Below, piece by piece: positions 10,277 through 20,838 of a stretch of DNA of 64,000 bases. The notes beneath the pieces were generated by a model that did no database searches, was not told the origin of the DNA, and worked only from the letters and a program-made list of their open reading frames with translations. The stretch comes from Leishmania infantum JPCM5 (Eukaryota > Euglenozoa > Kinetoplastea > Trypanosomatida > Trypanosomatidae): NCBI RefSeq assembly GCF_000002875.2, contig NC_009394.2:186001-250000 (forward strand). The letters are read 5' to 3'. Position numbers and translations under genes: made by a program. The stretch's first letter is position 1, and each line of letters starts with the position of its first letter.

Positions 10277-12950
10277 TTTCCCGCGCGTGCGTGAGGTGTT
10301 TGTGCCCCCCCCAGAAAAAAAAAACGAAATGGCACGATGCGGCACACGCGGGCACATGGTCACTGCCTGATACGTTTTTTTTTTTGTTGATGTTGTATGT
10401 TGCGGTGATGCTCGCGTTGCTTGTCAGTCACTCGGTGTCTTGCTCTTCCTTCTCTCTCCGTGTGTCTTTACGACATTTTCTTTGTTATGGCGAGTGGTGG
10501 TGGCGGTGGCCGCGTTGCCTTGTTGGTTCTCCATGCGCTTTTCTGCACTGCATTTTTTGTGTGGTTCTTCGTTGCTGCTGCTGCTGCCGCTGTGTGGTGC
10601 CCTTGTCCGCGCGGTCGCCTCCTGTGTATTTCCCCTTCTTTCTTTGGCTTTCATTCGGGGTCACTGTCACTGGGACGCACACCACGCCACCCTTCTCGCG
10701 ACTCCACGCACCCTAGTGCCATTCCCTCAGCACACGCATGCTCTGTGCTATTTCCTTGTGTGTAGGGGGTGCGTTTTCTTTTGCCCTCGTTCGTCAGTGT
10801 CCTTCTCTTCATTTTCTTTGGCGTCTTTGGTGCTCTTGCTCCCCCGCCCTCCTCCGGCCCCGTATTTGTGTGTGTGTGTGTGTTGTCTTGCTAGTCTGCT
10901 TCTTGTGCGCCATGACGCTTGGCTCCTCTATGAGGCCTCGACCATGCCTTGTCATGGAAGGCGTGGGTGGTCATACCTTGGCGGAGGGCAGCAGCTGGGG
11001 GTGAGCGTGGCAGAACACATGAATATATATATACATATACACATATATGCATATACATATATACATGCATATATGTGTATATGTATATGACGAAGCTGGT
11101 GCCGCTTTACTTGACGCGACGCCTCGTGCTTTCCATGCTCTTCTCTGTCGTGCCTGCACCTGGACCCTTGGTGGGGCTCCGCAGCGATGGGGAGGATGCG
11201 AAACAACGGAGGAATGTACGCCGCAGACGCATACTTCAAAGTTTCCGCTCCGGATATGTCTGGGCACATATGCATGTACATCCCGTGTCCGTGTGACCCG
11301 AGCGGGCCGTAACACGAAGTGGCACGGCGGGCGCAGTCATGTCTGTTGTCCCCTCCACCCCTCCGAGATGTGCAGGCAAGCGGCGTGTGTACGAACAGGA
11401 AAGCCAGCATGCAGCGAGTGCGGCCTCCATGATTACTTGGTGGTACCAGCCCGCCAGATTCCTCCTCGCTGCGATAATGTGCAAGGCTACATGTGTGCAG
11501 GTCGTCCATTCCTTTTCTTGCCCCCCCCCCACCGCCCTCCGCTCCTCCTCCCCCTCACTCCCTATCCCGTCTCGCCTTCCCTCATCAGCGGATCCCATTA
11601 TGCCGATCGCCTCGACCTCCACTTCGCGGCTCTTCGAAGCGGCGCAGACGCCGCTTTTGGCGTGGTGTTGCCTGCCTGCTTTCTCCTGCATCCGTGCACG
11701 CACTGCACTGAATCAAGCCGCCCCCTCCCCCCTCCTCGGCCTCCGGCCGCTGCTTGCATCGTCTTTGTGCACGTTTTCTTTGGTTTGTTGAGCCCCGCGA
11801 ACCAAACTTTCACCGGCTCTCTCTCTCTCCTCCTCTTCGCCTCCCCGCCCTTCCAAGCCTCCCACACCTTTCCGTGTGCCTTCTTCAACTGCCATCCACA
11901 TAAGCGACTTTCAACCGGCTCGGTGCCTCTCCGCCAGTTACAGATGTATGTGTGTATTCGATGGTGAAACGAGGGAGGAGGGAAGGGCGCGTACTGGGCA
12001 TGGGATGCCGGATGCCGAACTCTCGCCCACTTGCGCGCTCTCCTCATTGCCGTCTCCTCTCCTCTCCTCCTGAAGCGAGCACGTGCGTGCGCGACAGTCC
12101 CTGCGCGAGTCTTTGCTTGTCGCGAAATCTTCTTATTCTTTGTGTGCCGATCGTGGTGCCCCTCACTCGAGGCATAACCCTGCCACGATATCAGGGGAAA
12201 GGACCGAGAGTTCTATGTTCAATCGAGGCGCAGTGTGTATTCGACCTGTCAGTGTCACTTGCAGTTTCCATCCACTGTGCGAAAGTGCCCCTGCCACCGT
12301 AGTGGACCTCATGGGCGGCCCCTTCTCTCTCTCCCTCTCCCGTGATGTTCATTGTCCTAGCCTCCAGAGGAAGGCCCCGCTCACCCCCCAGTGAGACCAG
12401 AAGGTGGAGGCACAGGCGGCTCCACACACTCGCCAGTACACACATACATCGTATCCGCTTATCGCTGCTCTGCAAGAAGACGCACTCCGCTCCTGCCGGT
12501 GTGACCCTTGGCGTGAGCGGCGTGAGCGGCGCGACCGCACGCGCCACCCTCCTAGAAGTCGGATCGACGGAGACGAATATGCCGCCTCGCTCAACGGACT
12601 CGGTGTAGCTCTCTTTCTCACCCGCTTCTCCTCTTGCCCCGGGCACGGAAAGGAAGTACATGCATGCATGTGTGTCTCTGTGTAGGGGTGCATCCTTACG
12701 TACCTCTTGTACATCAGCTGCCACCTTGGCGTTTTGTGTTCTACGCGTGCGCCACTTTATGCTCGTGCTCCCTTTCTTCCTCGGCCATTACTGCCGGCGA
12801 ATGCCCCTCAGTCGATGCAGGCGTCTCCGTGAAGGCGTCTGCGCGTATCACGGTGTCTACCCCGTCGCCTCCTTTGGCCCGCTAGCCGTGGGGGAATCTC
12901 CTGTGAGAGTCGCTCGCTAGCAAAACTACGAGGCCAGCATTGAAGAAAGC
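10277..12950. other. Intergenic region downstream of RING gene B
   Basis: About 2.7 kb with no supported gene. It holds a short A-run (10314-10324) and T-run (10375-10385), a TG run near 10868-10882 and an AT-rich self-complementary block at 11022-11089. Confidence 0.6.
11022..11089. repeat. AT-rich self-complementary microsatellite
   Basis: About 68 bases of alternating purine-pyrimidine TA/CA/TG sequence in a GC-rich genome. Its halves (CATATATGC-type and GTATATG-type) are complementary, so it could form hairpin or cruciform structure. No ORF is supported through it. Confidence 0.8.
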
Positions 12951-15900
12951 ATGAGGGCGTCGTACATGACGTTCATTCTCAGCTACTACCCCAGCCTGGA
13001 CCCCAACCTGCCTCGACCCCCGCGACACAGTTCCCATGCGGTGTACCGCCAGGAGGGCGAGTCACGGTCAGTGACTGGAGTAGCAGCTGCTGCTGCAACA
13101 CCCTGGACGGCAGCGGAGCCGTCGCTACCCACAGGGCTGACTTGCCCGATTCCGCTGGCGTTCGCGGCCGCCCACCCGCTCGCCAGACTCGCAACGGAGA
13201 AGAGCGCGGCCGGATACCGTGCATGCGGTGTGCTGGTGTGGCGCCGCCCGTTGTTGAGGCCTCTATCCACGAATGGCGCACCAGCGGGGCGGAGTAGCAG
13301 ACGCAACGCACGCAGCGCCTGTAGCCGCAGCGGCGGCCAAAGAAACAGCTCTCGCTCATCGTCGGCGTCCTCGTAGTCGTTGCGGGCAGGCCCCGGGACT
13401 GTAGGCCCACCACCGGGCCTGTGCGTTCGCAGGGACGCCGTCTTCTCCTCGCAGGTGGCGCAGGCGCAAGACCTCCACGGAGAGAACAGCAGCCGTTGGG
13501 AAATGAACGAAGAGCTGATGCTGCTCAGCCCCCTTTGCGTCCAGTCGTCAAGGGTGCCAACGTGCATCCCGTCTCGCCAAGGGCGAAGCGGCAACTTGGC
13601 GGTTGACGGCACGACATGTCCGCCGCAGCGACCGTTGGTATTGCCCACTGAATCCAGCATAGTAGTGCTGCTGCACGCCTACAGGGAGGCTGCGAGGGAG
13701 CTCGAAGAGGAGACAAAGCAGGCGAACGCCGAGCAGGGAAGGCGCGGAGCTGCTACGACCGAACCCACATCGGCGATCTGGCAGGTATTGCGACCGCTGC
13801 TGTGGTGGCTAGAGAGTTGCGTGCGACCAGCGCAGTCGCGTCTTCACCGCGAATGCGCAGAATGCCGTATGGTTGACGGCGCCAGTGACGCCGCAGTTGG
13901 GAGGCGTGGCCTCTCAGATGGCAAGCGCGCCTCTGCGCTGGCGTGGCCGCCGTGCCTGTCGTGCGCGCTTCGCCTCTCCGTGTCCCCCCCACCGCGATGC
14001 CGCGGCAGCGTCGCCGGCGTGAGGCCGCTGCAAAACAACGAACACCGCTGAATCTTCTCAAAAGTGCAGCATCCGTGCAGTGGTGTCCGCACGCTGTCGT
14101 GGAGGTCGGGCTCTGCGGCCTCAGCAACGGATCGCCGCTCCCGTTTTCCTCCCAAGCGTTTTGAGCTCACTGGGTCACCGCCGTACCGGCGGCAGCGCCT
14201 TCGCCTCGTTGCAAAACCCTTTGATTTCCCGTGGGCAGCCGCTGTGGGGCCTTGCACAGCAGCGGCGTGATCGCTGGCTCCTCGAGCTGTGCAGCCTGGA
14301 GGACGTTGGGGCCCGCACCGCACCGACTAACTCCGTCGCGCACGTGCCAACAGGCTGCAGGCACGATGCAAATGACGCGGATATGCAGCGCGACGAAGAT
14401 GAGCCCCTGAGACGACGACGAGGCGATGCCTCGTCCCCGGCAACGCGGCTACTCGCCTCGCTTCCGGTGCCCCTCCTACCTCTCCACACGTTAGACCTCA
14501 GCCTTCGCACAGATCTGGGTTCTTTGGAGGACGGTCTATCACAGTGGGCCGCCGCATTTTACTACTGCGGTGCCTTCGCCGACTGAGTATGATGGGATGC
14601 CGGCAGCTGCAGCACCTTCGATGGCTCTCAGACATGCCAGCCGATTCGCTGGAGGTACTGAACATTTCAGGCTGCTATGCGCTGCTTCATCTGCGCCCCG
14701 TGCGGCGGCTCTCGTCGCTGCGGCAGCTGAAGACAGCACGGCTGCATCAGCTGGGACGTCTGGGTTGGTGGGGCAACGCTGCTAACGTGGATACGTCCTT
14801 GACGGGGCGGGCCGCCGGCGGCGACTCCGTCCGTGACTGGCCAGTATGTCTGGAGGAGCTGAACCTCTCGTGTATGCAGCGACGCACACGCCCTATCGCA
14901 GACTTTACCTGCATCGGACTGCTCGCCTGGCTGCTGCGGCTCTCTGTTGCCGCTCCGCAAGAGGAGCAGTCGGCCCGCGCGGACACCACACGTGCCGGTG
15001 CACTGCAACCGCAGCCGCGCCGCCGCCGCCGCCGTCGCCGAGCTCAGTAGCCTGACCGAGGCTGTCCTCATCGACTGTCCCTTCGCACGCGACTCGACTC
15101 CTCTCTCCAACTTGACCTCGTGTCGCCACCTCTTTGCTTCGGATCACCATCAGGTGAAGAATCTCGAGCATCTTGCCACCTGCACGGCTCTGGAAGAGCC
15201 TTCCCTGATCCACTACACGAATCTCAGTGGCATCTCCGCCCTGCGCTCGTTGCGCCAGCTTCGCGCTCTGTACATTATACTCACAGCAGTGCGTGAGATG
15301 TGCGCTGGGTAGCCCACCCGCTCGCCGAAGAAGTCCCCTCGCGGTATCGTCGTCCTCGTCATGGACTGCGCCGACGCGTCTTGCGTGGCACTGTGACCAC
15401 CACTGCCGACGCGAGGGACGTCAGCGGCGAATACAATTCTTCACCTGGTTGGTGCCCCAGACATGGCATTTGCGAGGCATCACCGAGCTGGAAAGCGCGG
15501 CGTCGATGAAGAACGTGCGCGTCCTGCACACGACCTCGCAGAAACGGGGGCAGAGGTGGAAGCTGGGCCGGGGTCGGACAGTGACGCCGAAAACGGCGCC
15601 AGCGGAAGTGCGCGTGCTGCCTGGTCAGAAGCGCTCACACTGAGCGACTCACGCCTTCTCAAGGACATACGTGCGCTAGGTGCCCTGCCGAGGCTGCAGC
15701 AGTTATACCTGAATGACTGCGTGTCCGTCCACACGCTGGGAAGCGTCACTGCAGCAGGTTAGCACCACGCTTTATGCCCACCATCGCCATGGTCATCGAA
15801 TGGTTGTCGACGCTGTGGTGATACAAGCGCGCTGCACGGCGGCCTAAGCCGGCGGTGGCACGCGCCGTTCTCGAAGCTGATGACCGCTGTGCGCTCTGCG

Positions 15901-16366
15901 ACAGCCGCTGTGGTTGGGTGGTTGGCGCGCGCCTCTCCGTCTCCCTCTCCACTGCGGTCGCCGTCAGGAGCCTCGTCTGACGCGCATCTGGCTTGTTGCA
16001 TCGAGGCTGCGTGCGGTGACGCAACCTCGATGCAACAGTCACGCATGTCGGACACCCCTTGCAGTCTCGCGCGGCTGCATTCGACACTCCGCTACTTGAA
16101 TGCGTTGGGCGGTAAGGCGCTGGTGGACGGCTCCGCCATTGGCAGTCTTGAGCATCTAGAGCACCCGCACGCCCCTTTCACCAGCATGCGCGGCGTGCAG
16201 TGGATACGCAGATGCCACTTGCTGAAGGTGCTGGATCTAGCTAACTCACCGTGCTGTGTACGGGGCGGTCAAGGCGACTCTGGAGGAGGAGCTGCAGCAG
16301 TGCTTGCCGGAGCTGGAGCTCCTGAGCAGCAGACCAGTGGATGAGTTGTCACCGAGCTGCTCTTAG
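12951..16366 (+). pseudogene. Leucine-rich-repeat protein gene, degenerate
   Basis: Fragments of one LRR protein can be followed across all three forward frames. It begins at ATG 12951 and runs in frame to a TAG at 13374-13376, then continues in the same frame past that stop to 14051. Repeat-like pieces then appear in shifting frames: LPLLPLHTLDLSLRTDLGSL (about 14480-14540), SLEVLNISGCYALLHL and LEELNLSC (14650-14870), LSSLTEAVLIDCPF and LRSLRQLRALYI (15045-15290), LPRLQQLYLNDCVSVHTLGS (about 15685-15745), LLKVLDLANSPC (about 16217-16252), and a last piece LEEELQQCLPELELL ending at TAG 16364-16366. These are LxxLxxLxLxxC-type repeats. At least one nonsense codon and about five frame changes mean no full-length product. 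Sequencing error could explain one or two breaks, not all. An intact original would have been about 1,100 residues. Confidence 0.75.
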
Positions 16367-17040
16367 GAAAGCGTACGGCAGGGTGCAGCGGCGAAAGTCT
16401 ACGTCGGTGCTGAGAGTGCAACCGCGATCTACCGTGGTCGCGTGTGATTTCTTTCTCTTGGGGGTGGAGAGGAGGTGTGTGTGCGGTGGTACGAACGGGC
16501 AGGTAAAGACCCGTATCTGGTGGCACACAGGCACGCACGCGCACACGCAGAGATACGCTGCGGCGGCTGCTGCCACACCTCGAAGACTTCGAGAAAGAGA
16601 GAGAAATGGAAAGGAAAGTGGAATGGTGGCGTCAGAGGTATACGCTTGTGAAGTCGGGTCAGGGGAAGGAGGCAGAGGGGTTGGGGCACGACGGCACCTC
16701 CCTTGTCAGCTGCACGCTGCGTGCCTGTTGAGGGGGGGCGGACGCGTCAGCAGAGCGCGAGACGAGAACTCCCCGTCCCGTCCGCCGCCGTCACTCCCCC
16801 CCCTCTGCTCCTCTTCGGCTACTTTGCTGATCGTTCCACGCCTGTTCGATTTTTTTTGTTGTTGATCCCATGTTCGCCCCCTCCCCCTCGTCCGCCTCGT
16901 TTCTGTTCTTCCCGCCGTACACACACACACACATACACATGTATGTCTGTGCCTCTGTGGGACGGACGGCCTCTCTGAATGCATCCGTCTCCCATCTCTT
17001 CGGGGCGTGTTGGGGCAGACGGCCGAAGCCGTGTTTCTTA
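16367..17040. other. Intergenic region between the LRR pseudogene and the small zinc protein
   Basis: No gene seen. T/C-rich stretches and a short CA run near 16919-16938 are the only features. Confidence 0.55.
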
Positions 17041-17086
17041 GTCTTCTCCTTTTTTTGCGGCCCCCACATCAACCTTCTGTTTGCAG
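17041..17086 (+). promoter_or_regulatory. Candidate trans-splice acceptor for the 4F5-type gene
   Basis: A T/C-rich tract (TTTTTT, then CTTCTGTTTGC) is followed by AG at 17085-17086, giving a 5' UTR of about 200 bases. Later AGs are possible. Confidence 0.4.
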
Positions 17087-17288
17087 TGTGCTTCGCTTTT
17101 ACAAGCACGACTCTCGCTCCATCTTCTCATTCTGCCGCACGCGCCTTCGCCACTGCCACATCAGCACACCCTGTTCACATCCTAAGCGCCTGCCACACGC
17201 ACTTCTCTCAAAAAGCGAACCGATAAGCGGTCAAGCAAGGATCTTGTCAGCTCTTCCTCCGCGCGTACTCTGCAACGAACGAAACAAA

Positions 17289-17540
17289 ATGCCGTCTGGA
17301 AATGGATGTCGTGCCAATCAGCGCCGTGAGCGCGAGATGAAGAAGGCGCAGAGCGCCGGCGTCAAGCACACTTCCGAGGACATGAAGAAGCACGAGCAGA
17401 GCAAGAACGCCATTCAGTGCAAGGTTTGCCTTCAGGGCTTCCCCCGCACGGTGCGCCGCCCGGAGCTGGAGCAGCACTTCGAGAAGCACGCAAAAATAGG
17501 CAAGTGCTTCGAGGAGGTGTTTCCCGACTTTACGGAGTAA
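17289..17540 (+). CDS. Small 4F5/zinc-finger protein (ZNF706-like)
   Basis: 83 residues. The N-terminal half is basic and matches the 4F5/SERF type (GNGCRANQRREREMKKAQ). The second half carries a compact zinc finger, CKVC at residues 44-47 with histidines at 63 and 67, followed by an acidic end (FEEVFPDFTE). This two-part layout is that of the conserved eukaryotic ZNF706/At2g23090 family, whose members are small nuclear or cytosolic proteins of poorly defined role. Length is normal for the family. The start is the first in-frame ATG after an A-rich leader, and the stop is TAA at 17538-17540. The gene looks intact although it sits between two decayed genes. Confidence 0.88.
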   Translation: MPSGNGCRANQRREREMKKAQSAGVKHTSEDMKKHEQSKNAIQCKVCLQGFPRTVRRPELEQHFEKHAKIGKCFEEVFPDFTE

Positions 17541-18373
17541 AATGGAAAGAAGCAAACAAAAACGAAGGTAGTCTGTAAAAGTGTACGCCTTCCCACAAAA
17601 AACAACGACGACCAAGTCAGCAACGAAAGAAAGAAGACGCATGCGCCACCGGAGCGCATCTACCGCTGCTGCGCCACAGCTGCGTCATCTGGTTGTGTGG
17701 GACGAAGCGTCCAGCCGTGGCATCGGGGCCATGCGTCCAATGGGCTCTTTCCGCCCTTTCCTCGTCCCTTCCTCGGATACGTGCTGAACGGCCCGCGCCA
17801 GACGGGCTTGGGTGGACTGCATACCTTGATTCCAGCGGGCAGCGTCCAGGGTTTCATTCGAGGGCAGCAAGCCGTGGCGTCTGTCGTGCGGGATAGCAGA
17901 GGGTGGTGGTCTCTCGATGCATGTCGCATGAGCTCAAGGAGGATCATGGCCAGCTACAGGTCAGGGCCCTCTGAGACCTTGCACACCCTGCCTCTGTGCC
18001 ATGCTTCGGCCTCAGTCGCCTCAAGCCACGGCATCCCATAATATGTTGTGGTGCCTCTCCACATGGGAGTCTGGTGTACTGAATAGTGCAACCCGAGGCT
18101 GCTCTCGTCATGCTTCCGGCATCCGTGCCTCACCAGCCCACACCTGGCTGGATGGAGGAGATGCGGCTCATGTTGCACACGTGCAGCTGGGGGCTCATTT
18201 GCATGCATGTCTTTGCGCCATGTTGTCCACCACTCGGGCTCTTCTCATCTCTGCATATTTGTCTGAAATTCGACACACCGTACCAGCCATGCTTGGCAGC
18301 GTCTGCGTGCAGTGCTCGCAGTTTTCGGTCCAGGGGCGTGTTCCAGGACGCTCCTGTTGCCTGTGTTGTGTGT

Positions 18374-18398
18374 TGTGTGTGTGTGTGTGTGTGTGTGT
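18374..18398. repeat. TG dinucleotide microsatellite
   Basis: TG run of about 25 bases. Confidence 0.85.
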
Positions 18399-18564
18399 TT
18401 GAATGGGTTGCCCACATGTGCCTCGACAAGTGGGACGCTGCCATGAGCCTGTGGCGGCACGGGGCACTCCACTCTCTCCTACATCCGCACGCCTCTAGCA
18501 GAGGGGGGGGGGGTTGGCAAGCGGAAGGGGGCCGTGCGGAGGCATGTGCCTGCGCACAGAGAAC

Positions 18565-19180
18565 TCACAGCTTATCGATCTGATGGGGGCATAGAGGGGC
18601 AGCCAAAGAGACCCGACAGGGAATCCTACGCAGCGCGGGCGGGATGGGCGTATTCAGGTTACTTAATGCAACGCCACAGTGTAGAGCGAGGTGTGCCTTG
18701 AGCTTCGAAGGGCCCGAGAACCTCGTGTAGCATACCGGACACAGCGCAAGCTTGAACGCCCTCACAACAAGCACAGGCAGGGGCGGCGGCTCTGGCGGGC
18801 GCGTGGGAGCACACCACAGTGCCAGCGCCCTAGTAGGCAGCTCACCATCTGCACTACATGCGGTCGCTGCCAGTTACCTGTTGCTGCGGAAGTTCAAAGT
18901 ACGGATAGGTGCCCCTGTGGGGCTGGGCGAGGATGATCTCCTGCAGTCTCGTAAGCGCAGCATCGTTGCCCTTGTGTTGGAATGCTGCCGCCGAATAACT
19001 GGCATGATCTGTAGTGACCCGCTCCAAGCGCCACCATGCCCGCGAGCCTATTCGGCACACCGCCAGGCCCCGCCCTGTCTGCGGACACCAAATGTCGGCA
19101 ACCGTGCCGGAGGGCGGGCTGCAGGCTACTTGGTCTCCCCACAAAAAAAGAAGGAATGCTGGGCCCCTGTGTGATGCCAC
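18565..19180 (-). pseudogene. Decayed minus-strand fragment ending in a C2H2 zinc finger (possible retroposon relic)
   Basis: This is the only plausible coding relic on the minus strand. One frame is open from 19180 to 18854 and ends at a TAA. Shifting frame just there allows reading on through a Pro-rich stretch into ALCPVCYTRFSGPSKLKAH, followed by LALHC, a C2H2-type finger (CPVC, then H-x3-H), ending at 18565. A C2H2 finger at the C-terminal end of a degenerate, opposite-strand frame is what ingi/L1Tc-related DIRE retroposons in Leishmania would leave, since their polyproteins end in such fingers. No reverse transcriptase motif is visible, so a dead ordinary zinc-finger gene is equally possible. 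Confidence 0.35.
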
Positions 19181-19279
19181 GCACGGAAGGGACTGGCACG
19201 GCCACTGGTGGAAATAGAAAGACTATAGATATGTATGAAGCAGCGGAGCGCGGCGGGCGGGAGTCGTCTCTCTGTTACG

Positions 19280-19302
19280 CACACACACACACACACACAC
19301 AC
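19280..19302. repeat. CA dinucleotide microsatellite
   Basis: CA run of about 23 bases. Confidence 0.85.
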
Positions 19303-19488
19303 GAAACAAGGACGTGTCTCTGCGTCCTTGCGTACTGCACGTTCGCTCTGATGCTGCTCGTTTTAGTTCTCCTCTGTTTTGCGTTTCTCTGTCAAGGACG
19401 TCGCAAAACGTCGGCGCAAATACCCATGCACGCGATGGCGCCACAGTGTGCCTGAGGTTGCGCGGAGCCACTACTCGATGACGGGGTC

Positions 19489-19513
19489 GTGTGTGTGTGT
19501 GTGTGTGTGTGTG
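19489..19513. repeat. TG dinucleotide microsatellite
   Basis: TG run of about 25 bases, followed by further TG/TA-rich sequence to about 19600. Confidence 0.85.
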
Positions 19514-20208
19514 AAGGAGGGGGTGTGTATGTGCACATCGATGTATACGCGTATGTTTGTGTGCATTTACATGTATCTGTATATGTGAGCGTGTATACGT
19601 GGGTGCCTGTGTGGTTTTCGCTTCGCTCTTTCCTCCGTTTCTGTTTTTGTTGGCCTGTACCTTTATGTATCTCCCCTTCGGCGCCTCAACTTTCGTTCCA
19701 CAGAGGGGCGGCGCTGCGCCAGCGTTTCTCTCTGCCCCGTCTGAAGTCTTCGACTCGTCGTCCCGGCAGCATATCGTCTTTCTCCCATCGATACCGCAGC
19801 TTCGGTCTCAAGGGAGGGGCAGCAGCCTGTTTCGATGAGGCGGCGGTGAGCCATGCATGCCTTCGGGGCCCTCCCCCTTACACCGTCTCTCCGGTCGTTT
19901 CACCGCCACTTCCGCCACACGCGCGCATCCACTGAGCCTCTGCTTGTTTCCCTATGCAACACTGGAGATGTGAGCAACGGAGGCGAGGCACGAGCTCCCT
20001 TTCTACGCCGCTCTCCATTGGGGGAGGAGAGATAAGGAGCGGAACGCCACATATGGAGAGCGTTACCGAGAGAGCGCCCACACACACACGCATAAACATC
20101 TTTTTTTATCCTCGTGAGTCGGCATCTTGGCCGAAGGCAACGGACAAATCTATAAGCCCCATGCACGGCAACTTAAATGCACCGAACTAGGATGCCCATT
20201 GCAGCTTC

Positions 20209-20308
20209 NNNNNNNNNNNNNNNNNNNNNNNNNNNNNNNNNNNNNNNNNNNNNNNNNNNNNNNNNNNNNNNNNNNNNNNNNNNNNNNNNNNNNNNNNNNN
20301 NNNNNNNN
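20209..20308. other. Assembly gap (N run) at the left edge of the GP63 array
   Basis: 100 N bases. The sequence after the gap matches the region upstream of GP63 copy 2, so the gap hides an array boundary of unknown length. Confidence 0.98.
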
Positions 20309-20639
20309 CCGCACTAGGTGCACGTCGTCGGCACGACCACCGAGGTACCTCCCCCACCCCGGCCCTCCGGCCCCGCGCCCCCGCCTCTGTGCTGTGCCGT
20401 GCCCTGGACTCCCCTCCCTCCACTCTCCCTCGCTTCTTCGCTCCGCCTCCCCGAGGCGACCGCGGCGCCCGCGCGGTGCGTGTCTGTTGCGGCGAGTGTC
20501 GGGGTGCCTCCCCCCCCGGCTGCGCGCCCCCTCCCCGCGCCACAACGGAGCACCCCGTGACACCGCAAAAGAACCAACGCACTCACGTCCCCATCGTCCT
20601 CCCCCCTCCCCGCACCAGCACCGACGTGCTCTCCGCTCT

Positions 20640-20701
20640 CCCTCCCTCACCACCTCCCCTCGCACCCTCCCTTGCCTTCTCCCTGTCCCCTCCCTCCCCA
20701 G
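20640..20701 (+). promoter_or_regulatory. Trans-splice acceptor of GP63 copy 1
   Basis: A long uninterrupted pyrimidine tract ends in CCCCAG, with AG at 20700-20701, 137 bases before the ATG. The same tract and AG are present in all five copies. Confidence 0.75.
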
Positions 20702-20773
20702 ATCCGCCAACGCATCCGATCCCCTACAACCCCCCTCTCCCCCGCCCACACGCACGCGCACACCGCCGTGCAC

Positions 20774-20796
20774 AAGCCCTCGCCCTCGCCCTCGCC
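20774..20796 (+). repeat. CCCTCG hexamer repeat in GP63 5' UTR (variable between copies)
   Basis: Three CCCTCG units here and in copy 2 (about 23821-23843). Copies 3 and 5 have three plus a CCGTCG variant (about 26885-26909 and 36332-36356), and copy 4 has five (about 30503-30535). Confidence 0.8.
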
Positions 20797-20838
20797 ACCA
20801 CACCCCCTGCCCCACAGCGCCCCCGCGCCTGCAGAGCC

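Larger units (their letters stand above)
17541..20208. other. Intergenic region before the GP63 array
   Basis: About 2.7 kb with no intact gene on the + strand. It holds a minus-strand gene relic (18565-19180), three dinucleotide repeats and, near 19600-20100, pyrimidine-rich sequence of leader type. It ends at an assembly gap. Confidence 0.6.

Noticed and set aside
20389..20838. N-terminal extension of GP63 in the same open frame
   Set aside because: It lies mostly upstream of the trans-splice acceptor, is translated CT-rich leader, and is not part of known GP63 proteins.
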